From: Platynereis dumerilii | Lineage: Eukaryota; Annelida; Polychaeta; Phyllodocida; Nereididae | DNA length: 64,000 nt | Assembly (NCBI GenBank): GCA_026936325.1 | Contig: JAPTHN010000109.1 | Span: 971,501-1,035,500 of the forward strand | Reading direction: 5' to 3' | Part shown: in pieces, positions 11,836 to 24,000 of the stretch | Layout: each line of letters opens with the position of its first letter | Numbering within the stretch: the stretch's first letter is position 1 | Program-made: the position numbers and the translations under genes | Notes under the pieces: model-generated | What the model was told of the DNA's origin: nothing | What the model saw: the letters and a program-made list of their open reading frames with translations, nothing else | Databases searched by the model: none

Positions 11836-12824
11836 CGAGGGGCGTTCAGAAAGTTCGAGGCTTTTTTTTATATGGATACTTATTTTCAATCTAGAGCTAT
11901 GAATTTTTCACAGGATAAAATTCAGCATATTTGGAATGGATTTCCAAAATTTTGCACAATTTGGACATTTTTAAGTCATTCTGTGGTTGCCATCTGAAAG
12001 TTCAGCTTCTTGGGCAGGTAACACTGAAACGAAGAATGCCAAGAAATTGTGACTGTGGGAGACCTCTCTCTATCACTTGCATTAGTGAGATTGACAATAT
12101 TTGACTCAAGAAATATAATATTAGCCTTAAAAAATACTCCCAAGCTCACCAAAAGCATTGATTCATACATCTGACCCATTGAAGTAAATGTTCCTTGAAG
12201 TCCTCCAAACAAAGTTCTCTGAAAGAATTTTGTTCACCCAAAGTCTTTTCTCCTCCAGTGACTGAAACTATAGTCCCCCTGGACAAAAGTGAGGGAAAAC
12301 CAGGACTTATGTAAAGCAACATGTCACAGGAATAGCTTGGATGGATAATGCTGTCCATTTTGGTCCCTTGTTCATAATAGTGAATCCATGCTTTCACAAG
12401 TCATTATGTAGGGAAACACTCCTTTGCATCCTGAATTTCCCTCGCCAAATTTGGCTTGCAGGAGTGCTTTCCTGCATGGGTTCAGTGTAGGAATACACAC
12501 ATTTGGTGTGCTTGAAAGCATATTTAGAAGCTAATACCATATTTCTTGTGTCAAATATTGTCATTCTCACTAATACAAGTGACAGAGAGAAGTCTGTCAC
12601 AGTCACAATTTCTTGGCATTCTTCGTTTCAGTGTTACCTGCCCCAAGAAGCTGAACTTTCAGTTTCCATGGCAACCACAGAATGAATAAAAATGTCCAAA
12701 TTGTCCAAAACTTTGGAAATCCATTCCAAATATGCTGAATTTTATCCTGTGAAAAATTTATAGTTCTAGATTGAAAATAAGTGTCCATATAAAAAAAAGC
12801 CTCGAACTTTCTGAACGCCCCTCG
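11836..12824 (-). mobile_element. mariner-like transposon with terminal repeats of about 320 bp
   Basis: Flanking TA dinucleotides (11834-11835 and 12825-12826) bound perfect outer repeats beginning CGAGGGGCGTTCAGAAAGTT. The inverted similarity continues inward for about 320 bp on each side (to about 12150 and from about 12500), much longer than the 20-40 bp usual for mariner. Only about 350 bp of unique centre is left. On the minus strand the centre and inner left arm have an open frame beginning MKAWIHYYEQGTKMDS, which resembles the W-x-H-Y-pE-tK block after the second catalytic Asp of mariner transposase. The rest is unrecognisable, so it cannot make transposase. Confidence 0.8.
12146..12397 (-). 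pseudogene. mariner transposase remnant
   Basis: This minus-strand open frame lies in the centre of the TIR element at 11836-12824. Its first residues, KAWIHYYEQGTKMDS, resemble the mariner sequence that follows the second catalytic Asp (typically E-T-W-V-x-H-Y-x-P-E-T-K-Q-Q-S). Nothing after about residue 20 matches the family, and the N-terminal DNA-binding domain and first and third catalytic Asp regions are absent. The frame is about a quarter of a full 340-residue mariner transposase. The assignment rests on one short motif plus the surrounding mariner-type termini. Confidence 0.45.
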
Positions 12825-13240
12825 TATTTGGGAGGTAGCAACCTCCATAAAAGTCGGGACGACCAATTTCTCCCTTTGAAATTGCGTAGACTGGCTTTGT
12901 GAATTGGGTAACTGCACAATACATTATTTGAGATCACCGGATGTCCAGGCCTGAAGCTATATAATCGAGCAGACATTTTCAAATTATATGCCAAGGCAAG
13001 TGTTGATCAATCACGCTCTTTCCTATTGTACTTGATGCTCGATACAAAATTAGGCCTATCTCAGAATTTTCCCTTCTGGCAGGAAGGTCGAGATAAATTC
13101 GGGTTTACGTTCTGTATTTATGCACAATTTGCACATGGTGGGCTATTAGAACAGGAGGAAAATCCTACAGTGCAATGAGGCGAACGATGATTGCAACATG
13201 AAAGTCCTGCTGACCCAGCCAGAGGAGGGAATAAGTACAG

Positions 13241-13555
13241 GTTATTCACCTAGGGAGAGGCAATATGTGATTTATCCAGAGAGGGCGTTAGCCCGAGCTG
13301 TGATAAACACATATTGCCGATCCCCCGGTGAATAACTGGCTTATATCATAAGACAAAACTGAAACTCGTCGTTTGTTGCTATGGTTTTTCACAGCTTCAC
13401 TTATTATTCTCCCATGGGAGGATAACTGGACAACAAAGAATATGGGTTTTATTGCAGTGAAATACTCAGAGGTGTCGAATGGTATAAAATTGGAAATCAA
13501 ACTCAGGACTCCGCAATTGGCAGCTCAGTTTCCCTATCAACTGAGCTATTCCTCC
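13241..13555 (-). mobile_element. tRNA-derived SINE with a 3' nested hairpin, copy 2
   Basis: On the minus strand a tRNA-like head starts GGAGGAATAGCTCAGTTGAT. It has a near-canonical A box (plus-strand 13537-13548) and a B-box-like GAGTTTGATTTCC (plus-strand 13492-13504). The body leads to a long hairpin: the 36-base arms 13241-13276 and 13302-13337 pair closely (GGCAATATGTGATTTATC with GATAAACACATATTGCC). The 25-base loop holds its own GGGC-GTTA-GCCC stem. The copy at 9001-9210 shares body and hairpin. Head and body may be one SINE or a tRNA scrap beside another repeat; the first is simpler. Confidence 0.6.
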
Positions 13556-14713
13556 TTTTTTAAAAATTTTTTCTCTTCTGACAAAGAGTTATTTTTGGCA
13601 GATTTATTAGATGTTTTGGCAGGTACATATGTCATGTTTACAGGTTTGTAAATCGTCAGCTTTAAACTGCCAATATGACAAATTGTGGTCTTTAAGATTT
13701 GATTTATTCTAGTTGTTGTTGCAAATTGATTTTTAGCTCCTAAAATAAACATTTAATCAAGCGCTCGTTAAAAGAATATTTCAACATGATGAGTGATGGG
13801 GGATTACAAAATCAATGTCTGCATGGCAACTTCTTGCCTGTTTATGAGATTTTCACAAGCATGTTAATTATAGCCATATATGGTTGTGTGACACAGGATG
13901 ACAGTCAATATTAATTAATCTGTCTGATTAGGCTTAGCCCAGTCAAACAAGAAGATTAATATCTGAGATACACAAAAGCATCAGTTTTTTAATTAAAAAA
14001 GTTGGAATAAATTAAAATTGAGTTATACCATTATTTAGGTATATATTGGATTACCGAGAGATGCCGATCAGATAGTCCTTGGAGGAGGCTTTGGATTTTT
14101 GGTGAAAAAAAAAGTTTGTTATCCACTTGACACTGAAGTTTGTTCTACACATGAAACAAACAGATGATTTGTTTCCAGCTGTAGCGGGACAGTAATGTTA
14201 AAATTTCGATACAAAATGTTGTTACTCCTTTGCTTGAAAAAGAAAATATTAGTTGGTGCTTTATGCATGAAAATTATGATTGCCCCAGGAGGAAGGAAGA
14301 ATCAGCCACTACTTTACCCTTTCACACCTTTTGACTACCCCTGAATCACTTCCTACTTTTACCTACTTGAAACTACCTTTTAAAATTACATTAAAATCAC
14401 ATTTAAAAAACACACATTTAAACTGAATCACCCCCATTGTGTTTGATTTATTTGATATTCCGCACCTCTGCTTATTGCAGTTATATTGGTAGCTGTCTAA
14501 ATACAGTTCTGAATGTGGGCTAAGGTTGTTGTAAGGAGTCAAATAAAAGGGAGTTGTAAGGAGATTTGGGGTGCAGAGGAGAAAAGAGGGCACGATAGGT
14601 AAACAGAGGACTTCTTACAGAAAATTGTCTTACTTTATTTTGGGTTTTACTGTATTGTAGGCTTTCAATATAAGATAAATTGCATGTTCTAAAGATAAAT
14701 AGCATGTCAAATA

Positions 14714-15259
14714 CAGTGCCGCCTGCAAGTAGTTAAATGCATGAAATGGTGCCATTGCATCAATGCTAAACATCCTCAGCAAAACTGCTTGTAGAAGCAT
14801 CAATTCTTATCCGATGAGAAGAACAGGGGCGTCAGTTTTATTTTAAAGTGGTGGGGCAAATAGTGGTCACACCTTCGTGGAAGATGTCAGGGGAAAAATT
14901 GCATTTTTTAAATTCAGAAACATTTATACTTTGGCAAAAAAGTGGTGGGCCATCTCACCGGATCTGCCCCACCAGCCCCATAGGAACTGACGCCACTGGA
15001 GATCGAGGAAAACAAATTGGGTCAATATGTCAGGCATGTTACTTATCAAAGACTTTGACCCATACCTAATGTTGACTACAGCAGAGAAAATTGGCTGCCA
15101 CTGTTATCCCACATGCCTCACATATCAGCCTTTATGACCCAATATGTTTTCCTCTCATTGGATGAGAATTCATGTCTCCACAAGCAGTTTGGTTGAGGAT
15201 GTTAAGCATTGATGCAATGGCACAATATCATGTGTTTCACTTACTTACAGGCGGCACTG
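14714..15259. mobile_element. foldback DNA element with arms of about 150 bp, interrupted by a MITE
   Basis: The ends are CAGTGCCGCCTG and CAGGCGGCACTG. The arms remain complementary for about 150 bp, including GTGCCATTGCATCAATGCT, AACATCCTCA and AACTGCTTGTAGA/GG. The left arm is split at 14824-14998 by a separate hAT-like MITE, while the right arm keeps the uninterrupted sequence ATCCAATGAGAGGAAAAC (complement). No coding capacity. No clear target duplication was found. Confidence 0.8.
14824..14998. mobile_element. hAT-like MITE nested in the foldback element
   Basis: The termini are CAGGGGCGTCAGTT and AACTGACGCCACTG. Adjacent GAGAAGAA (14816-14823) and GAGATCGA (14999-15006) could be a decayed 8-bp target duplication (5 of 8 match). 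The uninterrupted opposite arm of the host element gives the pre-insertion sequence GATGAGAGGAAAAC, so the order of events is clear. Confidence 0.75.
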
Positions 15260-17277
15260 AAAAAGATGAGGAGTGAATTAGGCTTTAATAATATTATGAT
15301 TTCATCAATGGCATCCTTTCTCTGATTACAGTATGTCCTTGAGCACAGAAACACCAAATCAGGTGTTTTTGTTTTTTCAATAATTCAGAATTATTCTCCT
15401 CTTTGTAAATTTTCTGTCAAGGTGAAACCTAATTATATTCAATTGAAATGTAAAAAAAAATTCTGAAAACGTACTGCTTCATGTTCCATCTTTCAATTCA
15501 ATCAGTCCTTTCCCTTTGTATTCATCCGATGAATTTGTAGGTTGTGATTGCCATTGCTACTGTATAGAGTCAGGAAATGTTTGTTGTCTTTTTTTATCAA
15601 ACTGGCCATACAACAAGTTAAGATGGTGACAGTAACTGAACACAAATTCACTATGACTTTGTTGAACTTTTTATACTTTAGTTAGATGTAAATGAATTGT
15701 TGTATACTTCAGATACACTGTAGGCTACTGTAGCCTACAAATAGGCCCCTTTCACTATTTTGCATCTTTTACAAATTAATTACAAAAAAATTGAAAGTAT
15801 TATCCTTCAGGAATATTAAGGGACAAAATGAAGAAGCAGAAGAAAGTGTATTGAAATTTATACAATATGTACATCATGATGGGTCTTCAATGTTGTTTTT
15901 TTTAACAATCATACAAAAATCGTGCCAGGGACCTTTTCATTGGTTCTTAAAAAATATTTTTCGGTATACTTCCAAATTTTTAAAGATTTTATGTTTATTT
16001 GAATCTTGGAGATGACTGTTTTTTTTACTGAAAACAAGCACGATGCGTTATCACATGCCTAATTTCCCAGAAACTGGCCAGATATTGGTGTTGCTGGCAC
16101 ACTATGTTTGGACCACCACTATCCTCTTGTCGGGATCTCACAAGTAGCTTGCATTCCAAACACCAAGTAATAACTTTTTTTGAGATGGGAATGCCTTCCT
16201 GCATGGGTCTGTGGCCAGTGACCAATTATCCAAAAGTGTATGTCAAATAATCTGACCAGTGATCCTCAAGAAATTGGGTTGACCTGAGTCTGAGAGAAAA
16301 CGTGAGCGAGACTGTTTTGGTATTGAGGTTATTTGCCAGGATTAGCCATTAGGGTTTCCTCAGCAGCTTATTTGCAATCAAGAAACTGTATAGATACATG
16401 AGAACCTTTCAAAATCGTATTGAACTCAATATTAGCTTTTTGCTCACTTCATCATGCCAGAAACTGGTGAACTTCAAATAATTGCACAAAACACAAAAAC
16501 TTGCCCAATCAATGCAATTTGTGCAGGAACAAGGCCACAAAATTGCGTGCCTCAGCCGTACCTAATTGACCAAATCAACTTGTTTGTGCTTATCGTTTGT
16601 TGAAACAGGTATTAGTAGCACTGGCCTTGAGCCATTGTTTATGACATAATTTCTGGAGTTTCAAACTGTAATTAGTCTGATTTTGTACACAACTTTTAAG
16701 AGAATGATTGATGTCTGAAATAGATTGGCACCTCTCAAGCAACTTTATTCATCAGTGCAGTAGCCAGATACACACACAGCAAGAATCACTTTGGTTGCAA
16801 GTACTTTTCCTTGTACATGCTAACATTGCTAAGGCAGTCCTACGGATTGTGTAATCCGTAATCAATACAAATGACTTCACACATCACAACTTAACTGTAG
16901 GGGAGAGTAGCCAGGATTGCCCATCTAACTTTTGAGTCTTGGTGCTGTGAACTTGCATGTGATGGGGAATGAAAATTAGTTTAACAGTTTAAAAGTTCTT
17001 TGGTACTGTGCTAAATTTATAATGCTGTGGTCTTACCATAAAAACTAAGGACACATTATCCTCAAAGCGGTCCAGCATGTTCCCTTGACTTGATAAAGCA
17101 GCATGCATAAGGAGCCAAAACTGGTTCAAGAAAGCTACTATAGCACATATTAATAACGTGAAAGCACTTTAAGAGACGCTTGTAGATAGATTGCCCATGA
17201 TAGTGTCTACCCCTTTGCCTGTCACCTGAACAAGGGTATCTGGCATGAGTATTTGTTAGTCCAAGATGATGCAGTCA

Positions 17278-18639
17278 ATATATGTATGTATGTATGTATT
17301 TATTTATTAAAGTCTCACTGTGTACAAGTACAAAAATAAATTAGCAGTAAAAACACATGCAAAAAAACACACCACTCAAAAAGTAGAGTTATGAGAGACT
17401 GAAGCAAAATACTTTAAAAGCACTGTCTAAAAACACTTGATAAAATAATGAAATTAAAAATTTAAAAACAGATAAAAGGACTAGATATTAGCAATCATGA
17501 GTACAACAAAGCAGAACGAATATTAATCACAATATAGCAATATTTGGCACTTTGGTAGCATAAATTTGAATCTCTATAATGAAGCATAGTTTTTGATTTT
17601 CTGACATCTCATAGAAACTGGAATTTTCTTCAACTGCCATGGACTATAGGGCATCGCGGGACTCAGAATAAGCTTGGCATCGAATGAGAACATGTTCCTC
17701 TGATTCTACCTCTCCTGAGGGACACACAAGACACTGCAGCTCATTCTCCGGTAGACCTTGATATCTGCCTGTCTCAATCCGGATTGGGGCGACTCCACAG
17801 CGAAAGCGGGCTAAGGCACCACGGAAATTTGGGTTCATATTCAGCATAAGATACTTCTCAGGTTCGATTGTGAATTTAAATTGGCGATATGTTCTCAACT
17901 TGTTTTTACCCTGACCATTGCGCCCCCGCTCACGATTCAAGTCTTCTGACCACTTCTCTTGGAAAAAGTGGTGTAGGGCCCGATCAAGCTGACCAATCAT
18001 ACCACGACTCATATTCTCAGCATCACAATAGCGTTCCATTTGAGTAGCACGAAGCATATTCACCGACGATCGAAGTCCCGAAGTGACACCATTTTTTGCC
18101 TCATCTAACGCCCAAAGAAAAATCCTACGATTTAGTCTTGAGCGATTCAAACCAGCCAAACGACGCCATTGTTGGAAGAGACTCAGCCATTGCCTATGCA
18201 CAGGTGTCTTCCAGCCCATGTCACCAATCACTGCAGTGTTGGGCGTATATCTGCCAACCTTGAGGAAGAACCTGCAGGCCCGGAACTGGACAGACTGTAT
18301 ACACGAGAATTCTCTGTGGCCCCATATGGCACTACCATAACTGATGATGGGTTGTACTAAAGTATCGTACAGGTGGCTGAAGCACCTATAGGGCACATCA
18401 CCATTGGCCTTGCACTTAGCTATTACTGCACCAAGAGCTCTGGTGGCAGCTTTTGCAACCTCTTGTGCTGTCTTTTGGAAATCCAGAGTTTCATTTATGT
18501 ATAATCCCAGGTATCGGTAATCAGAGGTGTAACCAAGACGATGTTCACCACAGGTGAAAGCGTAGTCTGACCTTGGCAAGGAGCCACGTCTGAAGTGCAT
18601 GATCTTGGTCTTTTCACTGTTGATTCTCATTCCATACAA
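17278..18639 (-). mobile_element. 5'-truncated non-LTR retrotransposon (LINE)
   Basis: The minus strand carries the C-terminal part of a reverse-transcriptase ORF (see 17527-18639). About 250 bases of 3' untranslated sequence follow, then a tail of AATAAATAAATACATACATA. The 5' end is cut inside the RT domain, the usual outcome of incomplete target-primed reverse transcription. The element interrupts block 6 of unit A: GCAGTCAA sits just before the tail at 17270-17277, and CAATTTGC continues at about 18637, as in the unbroken block at 46457-46470. Confidence 0.85.
17527..18639 (-). pseudogene. LINE ORF2 C-terminal fragment (reverse transcriptase thumb and C-terminal domain)
   Basis: The frame is open for 331 codons on the minus strand. 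It begins with the end of the RT domain, GMRINSEKTKIMHF, continues with DYRYLGLYINETLDF and SYGSAIWG (both typical just after the catalytic palm), and ends with a Cys/His cluster, CLVCPSGEVESEEHVLIRC. The palm with the YxDD motif and the endonuclease are missing. A TAG at 17644-17646 stops the frame after ESRDAL. The same frame then stays open for 38 more codons to a TGA at 17527, and that extension (FYEMSENQKLCFII) looks like the natural C terminus, so I read the TAG as a later mutation. The clade is not certain. The copy is non-functional. Confidence 0.85.
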
Positions 18640-20004
18640 TTTGCTTAATATTGTTCAGTAACAAAAAATATTGCATGGAAGTTATCATCTGCAGCACTTA
18701 TTTCAACAATGTTGTGATGATGACAAGTCATATGCTGTGATGACCCAGAAAGTTCAAGTTTCATGGTGAAGAGTTCCCTCCATCTCAATTTCTGAAATGG
18801 CTTTAACAATCAATGTAAAAAGCAACAAAGAGGAAACAGACTTTCTCTCCTGTGGTTTTTGAAAAAGTTAAATCCGCTTTGCTAAAGAGAACATTAATCT
18901 CAATTCATAACTCTCAAGGATGACAAATTGGCCATGATAGATTTGATTTATTCTAGTCATTCAAGCAAATTGCCATTTTAGTTTATGAACCTCGAAATAA
19001 ACAATTAATGGAGCAATGCCACTGCAAATCTTTTTGATAAAAGTTTCAGAACGATGACTGATTGAAAAATCAATATCAAGGCAATGATGGCCATTTGTGG
19101 GATTCCTGCAATCGACTTGCATGTTAAGACCAATCAAATGAAGTTAAAATGGTATGTAGACTAAATTCGGGTCACTATGTAGTGAGACTGAAGAAATATT
19201 TGTACTACATGAAACTGCCGTAGCACCAAACTTACATGCCTGACTAACCTACCGACATATACAGCAGTTTTATGTAGTTAAAAGGATACAGAGAAACATT
19301 TTACAATGAAATTAGTGATGTGTGTTTTATGACACTGATGATGTGTCATGAAAAAGCATTACTTTCAATATAATGTTATTGCATAGCAGACTGTACCTGT
19401 CCCTCTGATTAAAAGCCTCCACATTGTGGAGGGACAGTCAGAAATGGGAAGTCAGCTGAAACAAAATTAAAGTCAGTGTGCCTGGCACTGCCTGCCCAAG
19501 CCAAGTCAAGACTGACTGGAAGATTCTGAACCCTAAACAGGGGAAGCTTGGCAAGTGTTATCAAAATCACACATCATACATTTTGACATAAAATGGCTCT
19601 CTTAAAATCGCTGTAAACAGGCTTTTAATATGTCAAAAAACTGAAAGTAATGAAATGAAGTTGTGTATCTGGTATGTATCCCCCATGTAGCATGACAAAA
19701 TTTGATGTATTGCTTATAATAGATGAAAGGTGGTGACTTTATTAAAGCATGTGTAGAGGTACAGGTATAGATGGCGCCACATGTGGCACAAATGAAACAA
19801 ATAACTGTCATTTTTCGTCTGCTAATATTCAAACTTATAACTGCCTCATATAAGTGGCTACAGTCTGTTTGTCCAAATAGAATTAATAGTTGGATACTAT
19901 GTATCATTATGAAGTGTCCCAGTGGACTCACTTTCTATCTCCCCCCCTAGGATTCTAATTCATGCTGAATTCTTCCAGACTGCAAGCGGTGCTTGCAACT
20001 CATC

Positions 20005-20180
20005 CTAGGGAGCATACTGTGTTTCATTAGAGGGATCATCCAATTAATCTAATAATTTTTAATTGTTGTGAAATAAATAAGGGGATGGGGAAAGATCTTA
20101 CTCTAGGGAGCATACTTTATTTCATAAAAGGGAGCATTCAGTTATTTAAATAATTTTAAATAAGGGGATGGGGAAAGTAG
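20005..20180 (+). repeat. two-copy tandem repeat of about 90 bp
   Basis: CTAGGGAGCATACT starts each copy (20005 and 20103), and each ends in AATAAGGGGATGGGGAAAG. The copies differ by small indels and substitutions. Only two copies are visible and they are non-coding. Confidence 0.85.
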
Positions 20181-21170
20181 CAGTCTGGTTCCAGACTGAT
20201 TGCATAGAGTTTATGATAATCTTTTTGAGGAGTCACAAATAATGCATCCATAAAATCAGTTAAGATATGTCATAATATAATGCCTCTCAATAATGACTCA
20301 TCTTACAGCGTCTATGATACCCATGTTACAGCAAAATACTTTGATATAGAATTAGAGTGGACTGTGGCACTGTGAAAATGGCACTTTGTGTGTCATCATG
20401 CTGATGATTTGTCATGATCAAACCCAATACTTTCAATGTTAATTTGATTGAAGGAGACTTATCCCACTTGTTGGTGACAGCCAAACGAAAGGATTATGCA
20501 TCTGATTTTCACTCTAAAATTTGTTATGAGAAGTCAAATGGCTTACTCTTGATCATGACTAATCAAACAGCCTCTATGTTTTCCATGTTGAAAGTAGAGA
20601 AGATGACACTTCATTGGCCATCATGAGTCACGAAGTGCCACAGTCCACTTTAATTCTATATCAAAGTGTTTCGCTGTGAAGTTAGCAGCTATCATAACCC
20701 ACAAAGCACAATTTTCACAGGGAAACATTCCCCTCTTTCTCTGCTACCAATGAAAACCCTGTCGGAGAAGGTTTCAAGCTCCCCAAAGAATGTCTTCTGA
20801 TTCTTTCTAAATTGAGGAATTAAAACAACAGAAGAGCTGATATTTATCATTCTGCCTTTACAGCTTCACTTGTTTTAATGGCAGTTAGTGGTTTTTTTTG
20901 AGTGAGTTGGGAAAACCTCTGTTTCTACTCTAGAACCCATCCCTTTGAATTTATTGCACTTTCACACCTGCAGATATTTACACAAATGTTTGTTGAACAA
21001 ATTACAAACCATAATATTGTACAGACAGTCGTGTTTGAAGTGGAAATGGATTTAGGAGTGCACAGGGAATTTGATATTTAGAAGTAAGCAACAAATTGTG
21101 ATGGAACACCAACCAACATTTATTGAGGCTTGCGAAACAACCTTCCTATTACTTTTCAGCAATTTATGTG

Positions 21171-22103
21171 TAGGGGAGGCCGGGGTAAGTTGTGCCAAGG
21201 GGTAAGTTGTGCCGCCCACTCTAGGGGTGAAATGAAGAACTGGGTGAAGAAGACAATGCCACCGATATATACACGCTTGGTCAACATCATTAGGCACCAA
21301 GAAAAAAACTACCAAATATAATGGTATGAAAAGCTACATTCATAAATTTAATTTTGCTGCTGAAAACTTGAAGTGCCGAGGACTGCCATTATTGTTTCTC
21401 AATCATTTGGTATTTTGAATAAGATAATGTCCCTCTTGTAGGATGGAGCTAGGAGGTATATCCAGACATTTGTGTTGCTAGATTTAATCTCCCATTGTTT
21501 GTTAATTTTTGACAACCAGTTTTATCCAGAAAATCTATTTGGGGTAAGTTGTGCTGTTTTTATCGGGGTGAGTTGTGCAAATGCTATGATATGGGATTTG
21601 ATTTTTTACTCATATTTTTTTGTTTTCATTTGACGCAAGGTTGTGAAATAACTCACAATGAAAGAAACATGTTTTAAAAGTGCTATACCACCCTCTAAAC
21701 AATAAATAATTCTAGTTTTACTAGCAATTAAAATTTTTGCATAACATAAATGTTTGATTACTTTCATGTTACATGTCAGACATAAGTTAAAAACAAAATA
21801 CAAATGATCTTTCTGAAGAAAGAGGTTAAATACAAGGTTTTTAAAAAATAAATTAGGCTGAACAACTTGCCCCGTTATGCGGCACAACTAACCCCAGCAC
21901 CGGGGCAAGTTGTGCCACTTGACCTACTTTTTCCAAACGCTTACCATGATTTTCCCAATGGTCAGACTGCCCCAAAACTTTGGTCGTTTGTGGCCAAAGT
22001 CATATATTTTAATTTCTGATTTTCAGATTACATGATTAAGCTTTGGTTTTTTGGAAAATTGCCCTGATGCAAAAAATGGCACAACTTACACCAGTCTCCC
22101 CTA
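21171..22103. mobile_element. TIR element with repeated GGGGTAAGTTGTGCC word
   Basis: Inverted ends read TAGGGGAGGCCGGGGTAAGT and, from the right, TAGGGGAGACTGGTGTAAGT, both continuing TGTGCC. A TA at each edge may be the target duplication. The word GGGGTAAGTTGTGC or its complement recurs inside the element near the ends (about 21199, 21540, 21563, 21866, 21902, 22075). No transposase is present. The element sits in unit B and no equivalent is seen in A or C. Confidence 0.75.
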
Positions 22104-22580
22104 TTAATCATCTGAACAAAGCATCACTCGATAATCACATATTTCAAAAATTTAGCATCGATTATTTTGAGAACTACATTTGTTTTTCTTATTATTTTAC
22201 CGAACAGACACAACGCAATAAACTGAAGACTTATATTTTGCCTTCACAAACTTTTCTAATTATTATTCAATGGATTTGGATTTCCTAACAGGTTAAAAGC
22301 CTTGTAAGATTTCTAAACTAGCTTAGAAATTCAATAATTCCTCAGAAATTATTTGGTTAACAAAGGAGCCATGCATGCCAAGCTATTGTGATGTGCCGAG
22401 GTGACACACAATTGCTCTACTATCATCTTGTTTGATTGATCTCCAAGCCAGCATTATTAATGCAGAATTATATGCACCATGCAGCTGATTCAGGGGATAC
22501 ACTTTCATTATTTTGTCACTGCACACAAAATCAAAGGGCATAACTATTATTGTAAAAACTAAATGAAATGAAGAATTCTG

Positions 22581-23450
22581 CTGGACCTTGGAGTAACTAG
22601 CCCAGGAGAAGAAACATCATTAACTGAGATATGACACCGCTAATTTTTATGACTTAATAGCTGAAAATGGTGTCAAATGTAGCCAAGGACCCCTGGAGAG
22701 CAGCTCCTCTTTGATGTACCATGTATGTCTCTCTACCCCTCATCAAGCTGAACCCCTCTAATTGCTGATCTTTGGAAACCCCAAACCGTTATGAGGATCT
22801 AACATTTTGATCAAACTTTTCACCGTTACTCTGTGTATTTTTTAATATAAATCACAACTGCCTTTTTTCCCATTAGATAGGACCATTTTTCAAAAAGTTA
22901 CACCAAAACTTATAGCTTAAAAATGAAAAAAAATGGCGTCTTAAACATCAAATTTGACCAATTTCCCCACATTTGGCAGTGATGAAACTTGGCATATTAC
23001 CTGGTCTCAATGTCCTCTTAGACATACTCTAAATTTTATTTTGTTCCAAAATGTTCCAAAGACCTAAAAATCCAGTTGAAAATAGTCTATTTTGGCGCAA
23101 ATTTCTTCCTGATTAAGTCCCGCAAAAACTGCATTTAGAGTCACATAATTACCATGAAATTGGAGAGTGGGATCATTTTAAGGTGTTCTAAGTGCACACT
23201 ATACAGTATACAATATTGTCTTCAAAATTAAAGCTTATACCTTAAATTAGTGAAAATGTTGAAATTAAAACTCCCTTTAGATATGAATTTCATGGATACT
23301 TTTCTTGAAGGGGGTAAAATGACTGAGGAGAACAGAGGGGAAGATGAGAGAGAATGGATGGAGTTATCTGGTCATTAGGACCTCATAGAGACATGGAACA
23401 CCATACAACTGTATCTTTGGCCTGCTGGGCTAGTTACTCCAAGGCTGGAC
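22581..23450. mobile_element. non-autonomous TIR element, about 0.87 kb
   Basis: The sequence CTTGGAGTAACTAGCCCAG at 22587-22605 returns as its exact complement near 23424-23442, with CTGGA-type bases outside. The interior is AT-rich, has no coding frame, and contains a phrase (GATGAAACTTGGCATATTAC) that looks like repeat consensus. Superfamily unknown and no clear target duplication. Confidence 0.65.
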
Positions 23451-24000
23451 GGAATACGTCATTTTTTATTTTTTTCTATCCATTTTTGGTTTTATTTTTC
23501 TGGTATGCAAATATTAATGAGTGTTTTTTGTGGTCAACAGGAATGCACTGACTTGATTATGTGGCAAGCAAGATATTCAAATCACATTTGGTAGAGAGAA
23601 AACATCATAATTATACAGTTATTTTTTCCCACCAGCATTATCTCTCTCTAAAATGGAGTACATTTCATCATGTGATGCACTATTCCAGGTCATTCCCTTT
23701 GTAAAAGTGATACTTTTTTGTTTGCTGTATAAGAACGTTCTTCTTTTCATAATGATTTCAAGACATGACTTTGAAAAATCTTGCTGCTTCATGTTTCATC
23801 TTTCAATTCAATCAGGTCTTACCCTTTGTATTCATATCACAAATTTGTAGGTTGTGATTACAAGGACATTGTGTTTATGCATGCAGTTCAATGCAAACGT
23901 CCTTGCCTCCACAGAAGCACAAACGATTTTTTATTTTTGATCTAAGTCACGAGATTGTGCCGCTCTATGGTGACTTGTTGACATTAGCACCTCTGAGAAT

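Larger units (their letters stand above)
13670..18700 (+). repeat. old tandem unit A
   Basis: First of three diverged tandem units (A, B, C). Blocks shared with B and C occur in the same order. Block 1 (GACAAATTG...GATTTATTCTAGT) is at about 13676-13870. Block 2 (CATCTTTCAATTCAATCAG...TTTGTAGGTTGTGATT) is at 15484-15560. Block 3 (GATCCTCAAGAAATTGGGTT...TTGCCAGGATTAG) is at 16025-16380. Block 4 (ACAAGGCCACAAAATTGC...AACAGGTATT) is at 16500-16640. Block 5 (AATCACTTTGGTTGCAAGTA) is at 16690-16860, and block 6 (CCAAGATGATGCAGTCAA) is at 17254-17277. Block 1 is only weakly preserved here. No coding sequence is shared. Confidence 0.65.

Noticed and set aside
13488-13555. Possible tRNA gene on the minus strand
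   Set aside because: A and B boxes are present but the D and anticodon stems do not pair well and a SINE-like body follows.
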